From Mesorhizobium_G sp050247155 (GTDB lineage Bacteria; Pseudomonadota; Alphaproteobacteria; Rhizobiales; Rhizobiaceae), in NCBI GenBank assembly GCA_050247155.1, contig JBFWUS010000016.1:13232-77231 (forward strand): a stretch of 64,000 nucleotides of DNA. Direction: 5' to 3'. Positions 1-8,242 of the stretch are shown here, piece after piece (position 1 is the first letter of the stretch; every line of letters starts with the position of its first letter). The notes below the pieces were generated by a model. It ran no database searches and was not told the DNA's origin. It worked only from the letters and a program-made list of their open reading frames with translations. The translations under genes were made by a program, and so were the position numbers.

Positions 1-1245
1 GAAGCCGACTTTCAGAAACGCCCGATCCCGGCCTGAGCCGTCGGACGTTGGCGGCTGCCATCCCTTGGTCATGATGTCGGGCGTGACGGCATCGGGGAAC
101 GGCGCCAGCAACGCCTTTTCACCTTCACTGGCCGGGCGATCGAAAGATGACAGCTCCGAATTATCGTAGAAGCTTTTTGTCCGCGTATAGGCGCCTGATA
201 AAAGGTTGCGGTTCACCCATTCAAAATCGAACATGTCGCCGAGGCCGGCACGAAAATCCCGGTTCTGGAAAACGGGTCGCCTTGTATTCATCACGATGCC
301 CAGCATGCCGGACGGCATCTGCATCTTGAATGTGTCTTTGACGATGTCGCCGCGGGTGACGGCCGGAAAATTGTACTGGTTTGTCCAGCGACCGCTATTC
401 TCGTCGATCAGCACATCGACCAGGCCTTTCTTGAAGGCCTCGAACATGGCATTCTCGTCGCGATAATAGGTCAGGGTGATCTGATCGTAATTGTCGAATC
501 CTTTTTTCGATGGGATATCCTTCGCCCAATAGTCGGGGTTGCGCTTGAAGGTCAGGCTCTCTCCCGCTTTGACGCTCTCCAGGCGATAAGGGCCGCTGCC
601 GGTCATCGGTTTCAGCGTGGATTTTTCGAAGGTTGCCGGGTCGATCGTGTGTTTCGCAAGCACCGGCATGAAGGCGACGATCAGCGGCAACTCGCGATCC
701 GCTTGCTTGAACGTCAAGCGCACGCCGTGTGTGCCGACCTTCTCCATCTTGGCAATCTTGCCGGCCCAGTTGCCGTAGCGCGGCAGGCCCTTGTCACGCA
801 GGATTTCGATGGTGAAAATCACGTCCTCCGGCGTGACTGGCTGGCCGTCGGAGAATTTGGCGCGCTCATCCAGCGTGAATTCGACGTAGGTCCGTTCGCT
901 ATCCGTATCGATGGTCTTGGCCAGCAGCGGATACATTGAAAAGGGCTCATCGGCCGACCGCTGCATGAGACGGTCGTAGACGAGGTCTCCGAAGATCAGG
1001 TCGATCGGCCCCCGCGCACCCTGTCCCTGAACGATAAATGGATTGACGCTGTCGAAGGTGCCGAGCCATGCGTAATTGATGGCGCCGCCTTTCGGCGCGT
1101 CTGGATTTGCGTAAGGCAAATGTTTGAAGTCGGAGCCTAGCGCCGGCTCGCCGTGCATAGCGATCGCATGCGACGGTTCGGCGCCTGCTGGCATTGGCAA
1201 GGCCAAGGCTGCAACGGTGCACAACGCAAGCAGCAACTGCCTCAT
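1..1245 (-). CDS. ABC transporter periplasmic substrate-binding protein, YejA-like (3' end cut by window)
   Basis: Periplasmic solute receptor of a peptide-type ABC importer (SBP family 5). The visible 415 codons begin MRQLLLALC and carry a Sec signal ending near PAGAEP, then family features: KGGAINYAWLGTFDS, an FSDGQPVTPEDV segment and GSGPYRLES. A later segment around MLGIVMNTRNP and the end near ELSSFDRPASEGE are typical of YejA-like proteins, which bind oligopeptides or microcin C-like compounds. The start at 1245 has GGAGG just upstream. The reading frame runs off the left edge, so the C-terminus and any permease genes are not visible. The substrate is not determined. Confidence 0.9.
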   Translation of the reverse strand, partial: MRQLLLALCTVAALALPMPAGAEPSHAIAMHGEPALGSDFKHLPYANPDAPKGGAINYAWLGTFDSVNPFIVQGQGARGPIDLIFGDLVYDRLMQRSADEPFSMYPLLAKTIDTDSERTYVEFTLDERAKFSDGQPVTPEDVIFTIEILRDKGLPRYGNWAGKIAKMEKVGTHGVRLTFKQADRELPLIVAFMPVLAKHTIDPATFEKSTLKPMTGSGPYRLESVKAGESLTFKRNPDYWAKDIPSKKGFDNYDQITLTYYRDENAMFEAFKKGLVDVLIDENSGRWTNQYNFPAVTRGDIVKDTFKMQMPSGMLGIVMNTRRPVFQNRDFRAGLGDMFDFEWVNRNLLSGAYTRTKSFYDNSELSSFDRPASEGEKALLAPFPDAVTPDIMTKGWQPPTSDGSGRDRAFLKVGF

Positions 1246-1532
1246 CGAGTCCTCCAGGGTTCGGCTTCGATTCGCGCAATTTAGAGCAATGTCCAGCCAA
1301 ACAGAACGATTCAATGTATCGGACATTGCCCGGCCGGGCAGATGATCAAACATGCTTGATGGCATATGAACGCCGAAAGCCGGCAAGCATTCGAGCTTGT
1401 TAGGGCTGGATTTGGCCGCGCGCCTTGTGTAACAGGCCGCAAGTCATCCTGTTGCCTCATTTGCGCAACAGGACAACGCAGGGATTTGGCCAGCAAGGCC
1501 TTCTAGATATCTTGCAAGAGGTTTGGAGAACG

Positions 1533-2165
1533 ATGACGAGTCTGATCGCGTCGAAAACGCGCATTTCGCTGCTCTCGGCCGGCGTCGCGGGCGTTATGGC
1601 GACCATCGCTGCCCCTGTGGGCGCACAGGAGCAGCAGCCCCAGATTCCGCAAGGATGGTTCAAGGCCTGCTCGAAGCAGCAGGATGTCGACGTCTGTAAC
1701 GTTCAGAACATCGTCACCGCGAGCACCGGCCAGTTGGTCACCGGCGTTTCGATGATCGAGGTCAAGGGCAAGGTGAACCGCAAGGTTTTTCAAGTCACCG
1801 TGCCGACCGGACGCCTGATGCCGCCCGGCATCGGCCTTCAGGTCGACAACGGCAAGACGCAGAAGCTTGAATATATGATCTGCTTCCCTGATCGCTGTGT
1901 GGCAGAGGCGCCGTTGAGCGACGCCCTTGTCGGTCAGTTCAAAAAGGGCACGAACCTGACGTTGACATCTGTCAACTTCCAGAACCAGCCGAACCCGATC
2001 AAGGTTTCGCTGCAAGGCTTCACCGGCGCCTATGATGGCGCGCCGCTCAAGCAGGGCGACATCGAGGATCGGCAGAAAAAGCTGCAGGAGTTCGTGACGA
2101 AGAACAATGAGGACTTCGCCAAGAAGCTCAAGGAAGAGCAGGACAAGGCCAAGGCAGCGAACTGA
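1533..2165 (+). CDS. ialB: Invasion-associated locus B (IalB) family protein
   Basis: Secreted protein of 210 aa in the IalB family, named from Bartonella and common in rhizobia; its molecular role outside pathogens is unclear. A signal peptide (about residues 1-30) ends at VGAQEQ. The mature part has the family pattern: GWFKACSKQQDVDVCNVQN near the start, a TGVSMIEVKG strand, the cysteine pair in YMICFPDRCVAE, and a charged helical tail rich in Lys and Glu. ATG 1533 was chosen because GGAG lies 6 nt upstream and it puts the signal peptide at the N-terminus. It is monocistronic and ends at a strong hairpin shared with the convergent choX. Confidence 0.88.
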   Translation: MTSLIASKTRISLLSAGVAGVMATIAAPVGAQEQQPQIPQGWFKACSKQQDVDVCNVQNIVTASTGQLVTGVSMIEVKGKVNRKVFQVTVPTGRLMPPGIGLQVDNGKTQKLEYMICFPDRCVAEAPLSDALVGQFKKGTNLTLTSVNFQNQPNPIKVSLQGFTGAYDGAPLKQGDIEDRQKKLQEFVTKNNEDFAKKLKEEQDKAKAAN

Positions 2166-2188
2166 TCGCTTCTTTCCTCTGGTTTTGA

Positions 2189-2217
2189 AAGCGGGGCCGT
2201 GTGCCCCGCTTCTCGTT
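2189..2217. terminator. Bidirectional intrinsic terminator between ialB and choX
   Basis: A 9-bp perfect stem (2189-2197 with 2203-2211, GC-rich core) with a 5-nt loop, A-rich on the left and T-rich on the right, lies between the convergent stops of ialB and choX. It can work in both directions. Confidence 0.8.
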
Positions 2218-2225
2218 TAAGCCCA

Positions 2226-3158
2226 TCAGTTGGCCAAAGCAGCTTTCACCGCCGCCGCGGCATCCTGGCCATCGAAGGTCGTCACGCCGGCCAGCCACGG
2301 CGTCACCACGTCGGGATTGGCTTTCAACCACTCCTTGGCGACGTCATTCGGGTTTTCGCCTGCGAGCACCTTCGCCATCATGGCGTTTTCCATCGACAAG
2401 GTGAACTTCAGGTTCCTGGCGAAGGTCGCGGCATTCGGACATTCGGAGGCATAGCCTTTACGCGTCAACGTGTGCACCGTGGCGCCGCCGAAGCCGGCTT
2501 TTTCCATGCCTTGTACATATTTGATCGGCATTTCGCCCATCACCGGATGTGGCGTCCAGCCGAGGAATACGACCCACTCCTTGTCCTTCATCATCTGCTC
2601 GGTCTGCGTCAGCATGCCGGCTTCGGATGATTCCACCAGTTCGAAACTCTGCAGATTGTTCGCCGGATCCGCGATCAGGTCGAGGATGCTCTTGTTGCCG
2701 GCGGCGCCGGCTTCGATGCCGTAGATCTTGCCGCCGAATTTTTCGGCGTTCGGGCCTAGATCGGCGATGCTCTTGACGCCGGCGGCTTCCACATAATCCG
2801 GCACCACCGGACCGAAACCCGCGCCTTCGAGGTTCTGCGAAACCACCTCGATCGACCCTTCGTCCATATAGGGCTTGAGCGCTTCAGTCTGCGCCGGCAT
2901 CCAGTTGCCGAGGAAAACGTCGATGTCGTTCTCCTTGAGGGCGGTCAGGGTCACCGCGACGGAAAGCTGGGTTACTTCCGGCTCATAGCCAAGCGCCGTG
3001 AGCAGGGTCGAGGCGACGCCGGTGGTCACCTGGATGTCGGTCCAACCGACGTCGGAAAGCCGGACTTCCTTGCAGCTTTCGGCATCGGCCGCCACGGCCT
3101 GAGAGGCCGCTGTCAAAGCGAGCGCCGCAACAAATGAACGCATCTTCGCATTTCGCAT
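2226..3158 (-). CDS. choX: Choline-binding periplasmic protein ChoX
   Basis: Substrate-binding protein of a choline ABC importer (ABC_choline_bnd family), 310 aa. It has a Sec signal (residues 1-24, ending AVAADAES). The mature protein shows the OpuAC-type fold: VRLSDVGWTDIQ near the N-terminus, the FLGNWMPAQ segment, the GIEAGAAGNKS loop and VFLGWTPHPVM, whose aromatic residues line the quaternary-amine cage in this family. It follows betC by 45 bp on the same strand, so free choline released by the sulfatase, or imported, is the likely ligand. No permease (choW) or ATPase (choV) follows; the gene ends at the ialB-facing terminator, so partners must be elsewhere. Confidence 0.93.
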   Translation of the reverse strand: MRNAKMRSFVAALALTAASQAVAADAESCKEVRLSDVGWTDIQVTTGVASTLLTALGYEPEVTQLSVAVTLTALKENDIDVFLGNWMPAQTEALKPYMDEGSIEVVSQNLEGAGFGPVVPDYVEAAGVKSIADLGPNAEKFGGKIYGIEAGAAGNKSILDLIADPANNLQSFELVESSEAGMLTQTEQMMKDKEWVVFLGWTPHPVMGEMPIKYVQGMEKAGFGGATVHTLTRKGYASECPNAATFARNLKFTLSMENAMMAKVLAGENPNDVAKEWLKANPDVVTPWLAGVTTFDGQDAAAAVKAALAN

Positions 3159-3203
3159 GTCTTTGCTCCCATTTTTTCTGTCGTCAGGTCATGCGGCCAC
3201 GCG

Positions 3204-4718
3204 TTACTCGCCGCGCGGAAATCGCTGGCTTTCCTCCAGCACGTTCAAATCCATGTGGTTGCGCATGTAGCGCTCGGATGCCTTCTGCAGCGGCTGATAA
3301 TCCCACGGGTAGTAGGCGCCGTTACGCAGTGCGGCGTAGACGACATGCCGGCGGGCTTGGCTCACCCTGACATCGCGATCGAAGGCAGCAAGATCCCAGC
3401 GCTGATACGACTGACTGGATAAAGTTTTCAGGACTTCGGCATATGCCGGGTCATGCGCGACATTGGTCAGTTCGTGCGAGTCCGTCGCCAGGTCGAAAAG
3501 CTGCGGCGGGTCTATCTCGCATAGCACAAGCTTGTATTTGCCGCCGCGCAGGCAAACGAGCGGCGCTTGCGACCCTTCAGCCGCATATTCCATCGCCACC
3601 GCGCTGTGTCCGCCGCGACCGGTGGCGAGCGGCGTCAGATCTTCGCCGTCGATCCAGGGCCGGATGCCGCCGAGATCGATACCGACCAAGACCGCGAGCG
3701 TCGGGGTTACATCGAGCGTTGAGACCGGCGCGTCGATCCTTTGCGGGTTCCAGCCGGGCGCCGCGATCATCAGCGGCACGCGGCAGGAGCCTTCGAAAAA
3801 GCTCATCTTGAACCAGAGGCCGCGCTCGCCGAGCATGTCACCATGGTCGGACACGAACACAATGACCGTATTGTCGGCCATTCGGGTGCGTTCGAGCACA
3901 TCCAACAACTCGCCGATTTTCTCGTCGATGTAGGAGATGCTGGCGAAATAGCCACGCCGGGCGCGCCGCACGTCTTCTGCTGAAATCGGGAAGGCATCGT
4001 GTTCGCAGGCATCCAGCAGCCGGCGCGAATGCGGGTCCTGCTGGTCATAGGGGATCGGCCCGACTTGCGGGTCGAGCGCCGGGCAATCGGCGTAAGGATC
4101 CCAATGCCGCCGTCGCGCCACATAAGGGTCGTGCGGGTGGGTGAAGCTGACAGTCAGGCACCAGGGCCGGCCATCGTGGCCGCGCGAGAGATCGTAGAGT
4201 TTCCGGGCGGCGTGATGGGCGACCTCGTCGTCATATTCCATCTGGTTGGTGATCTCGGCGACGCCTGCGCCGGTCACGGAACCCAGATTGTGATACCACC
4301 AGTCGATGCGCTCGCCGGGCTTGCGGTAGTCGGGCGTCCAGCCGAAATCGGCGGGATAGATGTCGGTCGTCAGCCGCTCCTCGAAACCATGGAGCTGGTC
4401 TGGCCCGACGAAATGCATCTTTCCTGAGAGGCAGGTCTGGTAGCCGGCGGCGCGCAGATGGTGCGCAAAGGTCGGGATGTCGGAGGCAAACTCCGCCGCA
4501 TTGTCATAGACGCATGTGCGACTTGGCAATTGCCCCGTCATGAAGGACGCCCGCGCCGGCGCGCAGAGCGGGCTCGCGGTGTAGGCGTTGCGGAAGCGGA
4601 CGGAGCGTTTCGCCAGTGTCTTTAGATGCGGCGCGTGCAGGAAGTCGGCGGGACCGTCCGGGAAAAACGTCCCGTTAAGCTGGTCGACCATCAAGACGAG
4701 AATGTTGGGCCGCGTCAT
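3204..4718 (-). CDS. betC: Choline-sulfatase BetC
   Basis: Hydrolyses choline-O-sulfate to choline and sulfate, feeding glycine betaine synthesis or supplying carbon, nitrogen and sulfur. The 504-aa length fits the family. Sulfatase features are intact: metal-binding DQ at residues 12-13, the formylglycine site C52 in CAPAR, the FVSDHGDMLGERG metal/substrate segment, and a C-terminal region ending in the family's aromatic-rich tail (YYPWDYQP). The start MTRPNIL (4718) is preferred to an upstream in-frame ATG at 4793 because homologues begin here and the longer form would occupy the promoter shared with the divergent regulator. It forms an operon with choX. Confidence 0.95.
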   Translation of the reverse strand: MTRPNILVLMVDQLNGTFFPDGPADFLHAPHLKTLAKRSVRFRNAYTASPLCAPARASFMTGQLPSRTCVYDNAAEFASDIPTFAHHLRAAGYQTCLSGKMHFVGPDQLHGFEERLTTDIYPADFGWTPDYRKPGERIDWWYHNLGSVTGAGVAEITNQMEYDDEVAHHAARKLYDLSRGHDGRPWCLTVSFTHPHDPYVARRRHWDPYADCPALDPQVGPIPYDQQDPHSRRLLDACEHDAFPISAEDVRRARRGYFASISYIDEKIGELLDVLERTRMADNTVIVFVSDHGDMLGERGLWFKMSFFEGSCRVPLMIAAPGWNPQRIDAPVSTLDVTPTLAVLVGIDLGGIRPWIDGEDLTPLATGRGGHSAVAMEYAAEGSQAPLVCLRGGKYKLVLCEIDPPQLFDLATDSHELTNVAHDPAYAEVLKTLSSQSYQRWDLAAFDRDVRVSQARRHVVYAALRNGAYYPWDYQPLQKASERYMRNHMDLNVLEESQRFPRGE

Positions 4719-4814
4719 CCCGTGTCCAGTAGCTCGATCTGATCGAGCCATTAAGGGATTTGCGCGGAAGCTTGTGAACCTGTTATTTTTCAATCCAGGC
4801 TATAAAGGATTCTT
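4719..4814. promoter_or_regulatory. Divergent betC / LysR-regulator intergenic region
   Basis: This 96-bp gap separates betC-choX from the oppositely oriented LysR-type gene. The layout is typical of a LysR regulator controlling its neighbour and itself from shared sites. An A+T-rich patch lies next to the regulator start. No operator can be assigned with certainty. Confidence 0.5.
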
Positions 4815-5696
4815 ATGCATAAACGGCCATTCGACCTCGGCTGGATGCGGGTTCTCGTCGAGTCGGTTCGGCGCGGCAGCCTCTCGGCTGCGGCATCCGT
4901 ATTGAGCCTGACCCAGCCGGCTGTCAGCTATCAAATCCGGCGTGCCGAGGAGGAGGCCGGGTTTGCCATCCTGCGGCGAGGCCATAAGGGCGTCGAGCTG
5001 ACCGGGAAGGGGCGCAAGCTTTTCGAGATCGTGGAGCGGACCGTCGACGAGGTCGACCGTCTGATGCGCGAACAACGACAGGCTGGAGAGCGCCCGGCCG
5101 TGCGGCTCAGAACCGACTATGCTTTTTCGCAGTTCTGGCTCATTCCGCGCATGCACTCCTTCCGGTTGCGGCATCCGCAGACCGACATTCAGATTGTCGC
5201 GACGCAGCGTTTCGAACCCGGCGCGATGGAAGAGGGCGACATTGCGGTCGTCTTCGGGGCCGATGGCGAGTTCGGCGCGAATGCGCGCTTGCTTCTGCCG
5301 GAATCGGTGGTGCCGATCGCGACACAGGCTTATCTCGATCGGCATCCCGGCAATCTCTCGACCGCGCGCCTGATCCACCTCGACGCTGAGTATCCGGCGC
5401 CGTGGTTCGACTGGCCACGCTATTTTTCTCGCTTCGGCATGGTGCGCGATACCGCCGCCAGCCAAGGCGACATCAGCCTCAACACCTTCGCGCTGGTCAA
5501 CCAGGCGGTCCTGGAACATCAGGGCGTCGCGCTGGGCTGGCGGGGGTTGATCGATGGGTTCTTGCGCTCAGGCATTCTTGTCGAGGCCGGCGAGTGGCTC
5601 GCGGCGCACCGGACCGGCTACTGGCTCGTCGCTGCGCCTTCGCCGGGATTGCATACCGATGAACTGGCAAGCTGGTTGACCGAAGAGGTTGCTTGA
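4815..5696 (+). CDS. LysR-family regulator of choline sulfate use
   Basis: Transcription factor of 293 aa with an N-terminal LysR winged helix (about residues 8-66: RRGSLSAAASVLSLTQPAVSY is the recognition region) and a C-terminal periplasmic-binding-like effector domain. Its divergence from betC, with choX following, matches the family annotated as choline sulfate-utilisation transcription factor (the TIGR03418 type), which sits beside the sulfatase and the choline-binding protein. Likely effector: choline or choline sulfate (inferred). Start ATG 4815 has only a weak AAAGGA upstream. The overall domain layout is close to GcvA-like LysR proteins, but the neighbourhood favours the choline assignment. 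Confidence 0.88.
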   Translation: MHKRPFDLGWMRVLVESVRRGSLSAAASVLSLTQPAVSYQIRRAEEEAGFAILRRGHKGVELTGKGRKLFEIVERTVDEVDRLMREQRQAGERPAVRLRTDYAFSQFWLIPRMHSFRLRHPQTDIQIVATQRFEPGAMEEGDIAVVFGADGEFGANARLLLPESVVPIATQAYLDRHPGNLSTARLIHLDAEYPAPWFDWPRYFSRFGMVRDTAASQGDISLNTFALVNQAVLEHQGVALGWRGLIDGFLRSGILVEAGEWLAAHRTGYWLVAAPSPGLHTDELASWLTEEVA

Positions 5697-5785
5697 GGCG
5701 AGGGCCTCGGGTTCGCGCCTTTGGTCCAGATGCGGCCAGCGGCAGAGCTTGATGGAGGCAGCTGACACCTTGTAGGCTGCAGCGC

Positions 5786-6223
5786 ATGGCAATCAAACGG
5801 ATGGACAACGTCGGAATCGTCGTCGACGATCTCGACACGACGATCGATTTCTTCCGCGAACTCGGCCTTGAGCTCGAAGGGCGGGCGACGATCGAAGGAG
5901 AATGGGCCGGGCGTCTAACCGGACTGGGTAATCAGCACGTCGAGATTGCCATGATGCGCACGCCGGACGGCCACAGCCGGTTGGAGCTATCCCGCTTCAT
6001 TACGCCACTTGTCGTGGCGGATCATCGCAACGCCCCGGTTAACGCTCTCGGCTATCTCCGCGTCATGTTCACCGTGAACAACGTCGACGATACGCTTGAA
6101 AGGCTCCACAATCGCGGCGGGCAGCTCGTCGGCGAAGTCGTCCAGTACAAGGACATATTTCGGCTCTGCTACATCCGCGGACCTGGAGGGCTTCTTATCG
6201 GCCTTGCCCAGGAGCTTGGCTGA
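5786..6223 (+). CDS. VOC (glyoxalase/bleomycin-resistance fold) protein
   Basis: Small metalloenzyme-fold protein of 145 aa made of two beta-alpha-beta-beta-beta modules: the first begins MDNVGIVVDDLDTTIDFF and the second LGYLRVMFTVNNVDDT. The C-terminal GPGGLLIGLAQELG carries the family's last strand. Candidate metal ligands are the His in NQHVEIAMM and the C-terminal positions, but the reaction cannot be read from sequence. The gene is alone between the LysR regulator and the convergent MarR gene. It could be a lyase, dioxygenase or resistance protein. Confidence 0.8.
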   Translation: MAIKRMDNVGIVVDDLDTTIDFFRELGLELEGRATIEGEWAGRLTGLGNQHVEIAMMRTPDGHSRLELSRFITPLVVADHRNAPVNALGYLRVMFTVNNVDDTLERLHNRGGQLVGEVVQYKDIFRLCYIRGPGGLLIGLAQELG

Positions 6224-6254
6224 GTTGCGGCCGACCGAGAAGTTGCTGAGCATT

Positions 6255-6710
6255 CTACCCATCATCCTTCAGCATCTCGGCGATCTGCGTCATGCGTGCG
6301 CCGATGAGATTGCATTCGAGTTCTGACGATTGCGCCATCACGCGATCGATCAGGTCCGAATAGATCTTCAATGCCTGCACGAGCAGCACTTCGCCCTCAT
6401 CGGTAAGCGACAGACGCATCACCCGCTTGTCCTTCGCGTCGCCCTCGCGACGCAGCAAGCCCTGCGTCTCCATCTGCGGCAGCAGCATGGTGATGTTGGA
6501 GCGTCCCACCAAGAGCCGACGCGCGAGATCATGCTGCGACAGGCCGGGGTGGCGATGGATATTCATCAGAATGTCGAGCTGCGGGATTTTCAGATCGAGC
6601 GGCGCCAGCGCTTTCGTCAGCGCCTGGCCCACTGCTTTCTCGGCTCGTATCAATGCGATCCAGTTCTTGAAGCGCGGATTGGTCCAGGGGGGCTCTTGCT
6701 TGTTGTCCAT
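6255..6710 (-). CDS. MarR-family transcriptional regulator
   Basis: Winged-helix repressor of 151 aa. The DNA-binding domain spans about residues 45-110: LSQHDLARRLLVGRSNITMLL is the helix-turn-helix and GDAKDKRVMRLSLTDEG is the wing with the conserved D-x-R. Start MDNKQEPPW (6710) is chosen over an upstream ATG at 6746 because that longer form would run through the palindromic operator and nearly touch the divergent hydrolase gene. It very probably represses itself and the hydrolase from the shared operator. The inducing ligand is unknown. Confidence 0.88.
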   Translation of the reverse strand: MDNKQEPPWTNPRFKNWIALIRAEKAVGQALTKALAPLDLKIPQLDILMNIHRHPGLSQHDLARRLLVGRSNITMLLPQMETQGLLRREGDAKDKRVMRLSLTDEGEVLLVQALKIYSDLIDRVMAQSSELECNLIGARMTQIAEMLKDDG

Positions 6711-6713
6711 GAT

Positions 6714-6738
6714 TGAACTATATTGTTCAGCATTGAAC
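6714..6738. promoter_or_regulatory. Probable MarR operator between regulator and hydrolase
   Basis: A perfect inverted repeat TGAAC-N6-GTTCA (6714-6729) is followed by a third half-site TTGAAC at 6733-6738. It fills the short gap between the MarR start (6710) and the divergent hydrolase start (6758). Position, symmetry and size fit a MarR dimer site; the third half-site may permit a second dimer. Confidence 0.72.
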
Positions 6739-6757
6739 GTTTTCAAGGATGCGGTCC

Positions 6758-7666
6758 ATGACGCGATTCTCTGACAAATTGGTACGCCAGGTTTTTGCCG
6801 CCGGCGAACATATTTCTCCAGCCCTCACCGGCCGGGCGGCTTTCGAGCTGTTTTGCCGGACCCCGGGTTCGGCAAGCCTCACGAAAGGCGAGCGCCGCGC
6901 CGTCGAGCGAGCTTCCGCGTTCATGAATCAGGCCAGGCACCATAGGCTTCCCACCAGTTCGGGCTGCGCCATGCTGCACGAATTCCGGCCGCAAGGCAAA
7001 GATGCGCGAGGTTCGGTGCTGGTGATCCATGGCTGGCGTTCCCGCACGGAATATATGAACACGCTGATCGAAGGGTTGCTCGAGGCCGGATACCGCGTGT
7101 TGTCGCTCGATCTGCCGGGCCATGGCGGCTCATTGGGACGCCGGCTCAATATGGCTTTAGCCGTCGAAGCAGTTCGCCGCGCTGCCGACTGGTTCGGGCC
7201 GTTCACGGCGATGGTCGGCCACTCGTTCGGCGGCGCGGTTGCGGTCAACGCCGCGGTCGGCTCCGTCGAGGGCCTGGCGCCTGTTGCGGTGGACCGGCTG
7301 GTGACGATCGCCTCGCCAAGCTCGCTGCCGAAACTGTTTGCAGATTTTGGGCGCATGCTAAAACTCGGGCCGCGCTCGCAGTCCATGGTCGAGGCGCAGG
7401 TGGAGCGGCTGACTGGCCGCGGCATCGCTGAATTCGACAGCGCCCGGCAGTTGCTGCGCGTGCCCTTGCCGACACTGGTGATCCACGACGCGGACGACCG
7501 CGAGGTTTCGGTGGACGAGGCACGCAGCACGGCGCGCGCCGGCAACCATGTGCGGCTGCATGTGACAAAGGGGCTCGGTCATCGTCGCATCATCACGGAT
7601 CAGAATGTGGTGCGCGAAACGGTGGGGTTCGTTGGAGCGGCAGCGGAGCCCGCGTTGCTGCACTAG
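6758..7666 (+). CDS. Alpha/beta hydrolase
   Basis: Serine hydrolase of 302 aa. The alpha/beta fold starts about residue 85: VLVIHGW (oxyanion strand), LDLPGHGGS, then the nucleophile elbow GHSFGG with Ser156, an acid in HDADDREV and the catalytic His in GLGHRRI. Start 6758 is preferred over ATG 6749 because AAGGA (6745-6749) is correctly spaced only for 6758. Divergence from the MarR gene with a shared palindrome suggests induction by a small molecule sensed by that regulator. The substrate is unknown; lipase-like esters or lactones are typical of the fold. Confidence 0.85.
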   Translation: MTRFSDKLVRQVFAAGEHISPALTGRAAFELFCRTPGSASLTKGERRAVERASAFMNQARHHRLPTSSGCAMLHEFRPQGKDARGSVLVIHGWRSRTEYMNTLIEGLLEAGYRVLSLDLPGHGGSLGRRLNMALAVEAVRRAADWFGPFTAMVGHSFGGAVAVNAAVGSVEGLAPVAVDRLVTIASPSSLPKLFADFGRMLKLGPRSQSMVEAQVERLTGRGIAEFDSARQLLRVPLPTLVIHDADDREVSVDEARSTARAGNHVRLHVTKGLGHRRIITDQNVVRETVGFVGAAAEPALLH

Positions 7667-7669
7667 ATG

Positions 7670-8065
7670 TCAGGCCTTGCGCGGCTTGGCCTCCGTGGGA
7701 AGCTGGGCCTTCTTCCAGGCGCCAAAGCCGCCAAGGATGTGCTTGACGTTTCCCAGGCCCATGTCCTGCGCCGTCTTGGCGGCGAGGGCGGAGCGCCAGC
7801 CGCCGGCGCAAAAGAAAACAAAAGTTTTGTCCTCGGCGAAATAGGGCTTGTGATAGGGGCTTTCGGGGTCGATCCAGAATTCGAGCATGCCGCGCGGACA
7901 TTCCTTCGCGCCGGGAATAGCGCCCTCACGCTCGATCTCACGCGGGTCGCGCAGGTCGACGAACAGCACGTTTTCTTGCTCCAAGAGGTTCGCGGCCTCT
8001 TCCGGCGTTACTGTCTCGACCTCCCGGTTGGCTTCATCCAGATAGTCGCGAAATCCCTTTTTCAT
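7670..8065 (-). CDS. Rhodanese-domain protein
   Basis: Single-domain sulfurtransferase of 131 aa. Domain markers are VLFVDLRDPREIEREGAIPGA (CH2A-like) and the active loop with Cys86 in FFCAGGWRS, followed by AAKTAQDMGLGNVKHILGGFGAWK. The loop has six residues after the Cys, as in persulfide-carrying rhodaneses. No signal peptide, so cytoplasmic. It converges with the hydrolase (3 bp apart) and diverges from the L,D-transpeptidase. It probably moves sulfane sulfur in thiol or cyanide metabolism; the specific acceptor is unknown. Confidence 0.88.
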   Translation of the reverse strand: MKKGFRDYLDEANREVETVTPEEAANLLEQENVLFVDLRDPREIEREGAIPGAKECPRGMLEFWIDPESPYHKPYFAEDKTFVFFCAGGWRSALAAKTAQDMGLGNVKHILGGFGAWKKAQLPTEAKPRKA

Positions 8066-8242
8066 GTGTCTCCTCCTGATGCGGTCCTGCGACGATCACG
8101 CAACAGTGCGCCGCCAAAACAACAAAGGCTTAACCTTCAGCGTATGATTGGTTAGGCTCATACCATACATCCACCATCTTGCGTGCCGATGCTCGTGTCG
8201 AGCGCATGCGGCAATGGTGTGCTGGTTCGGGGTGATGCGGCA

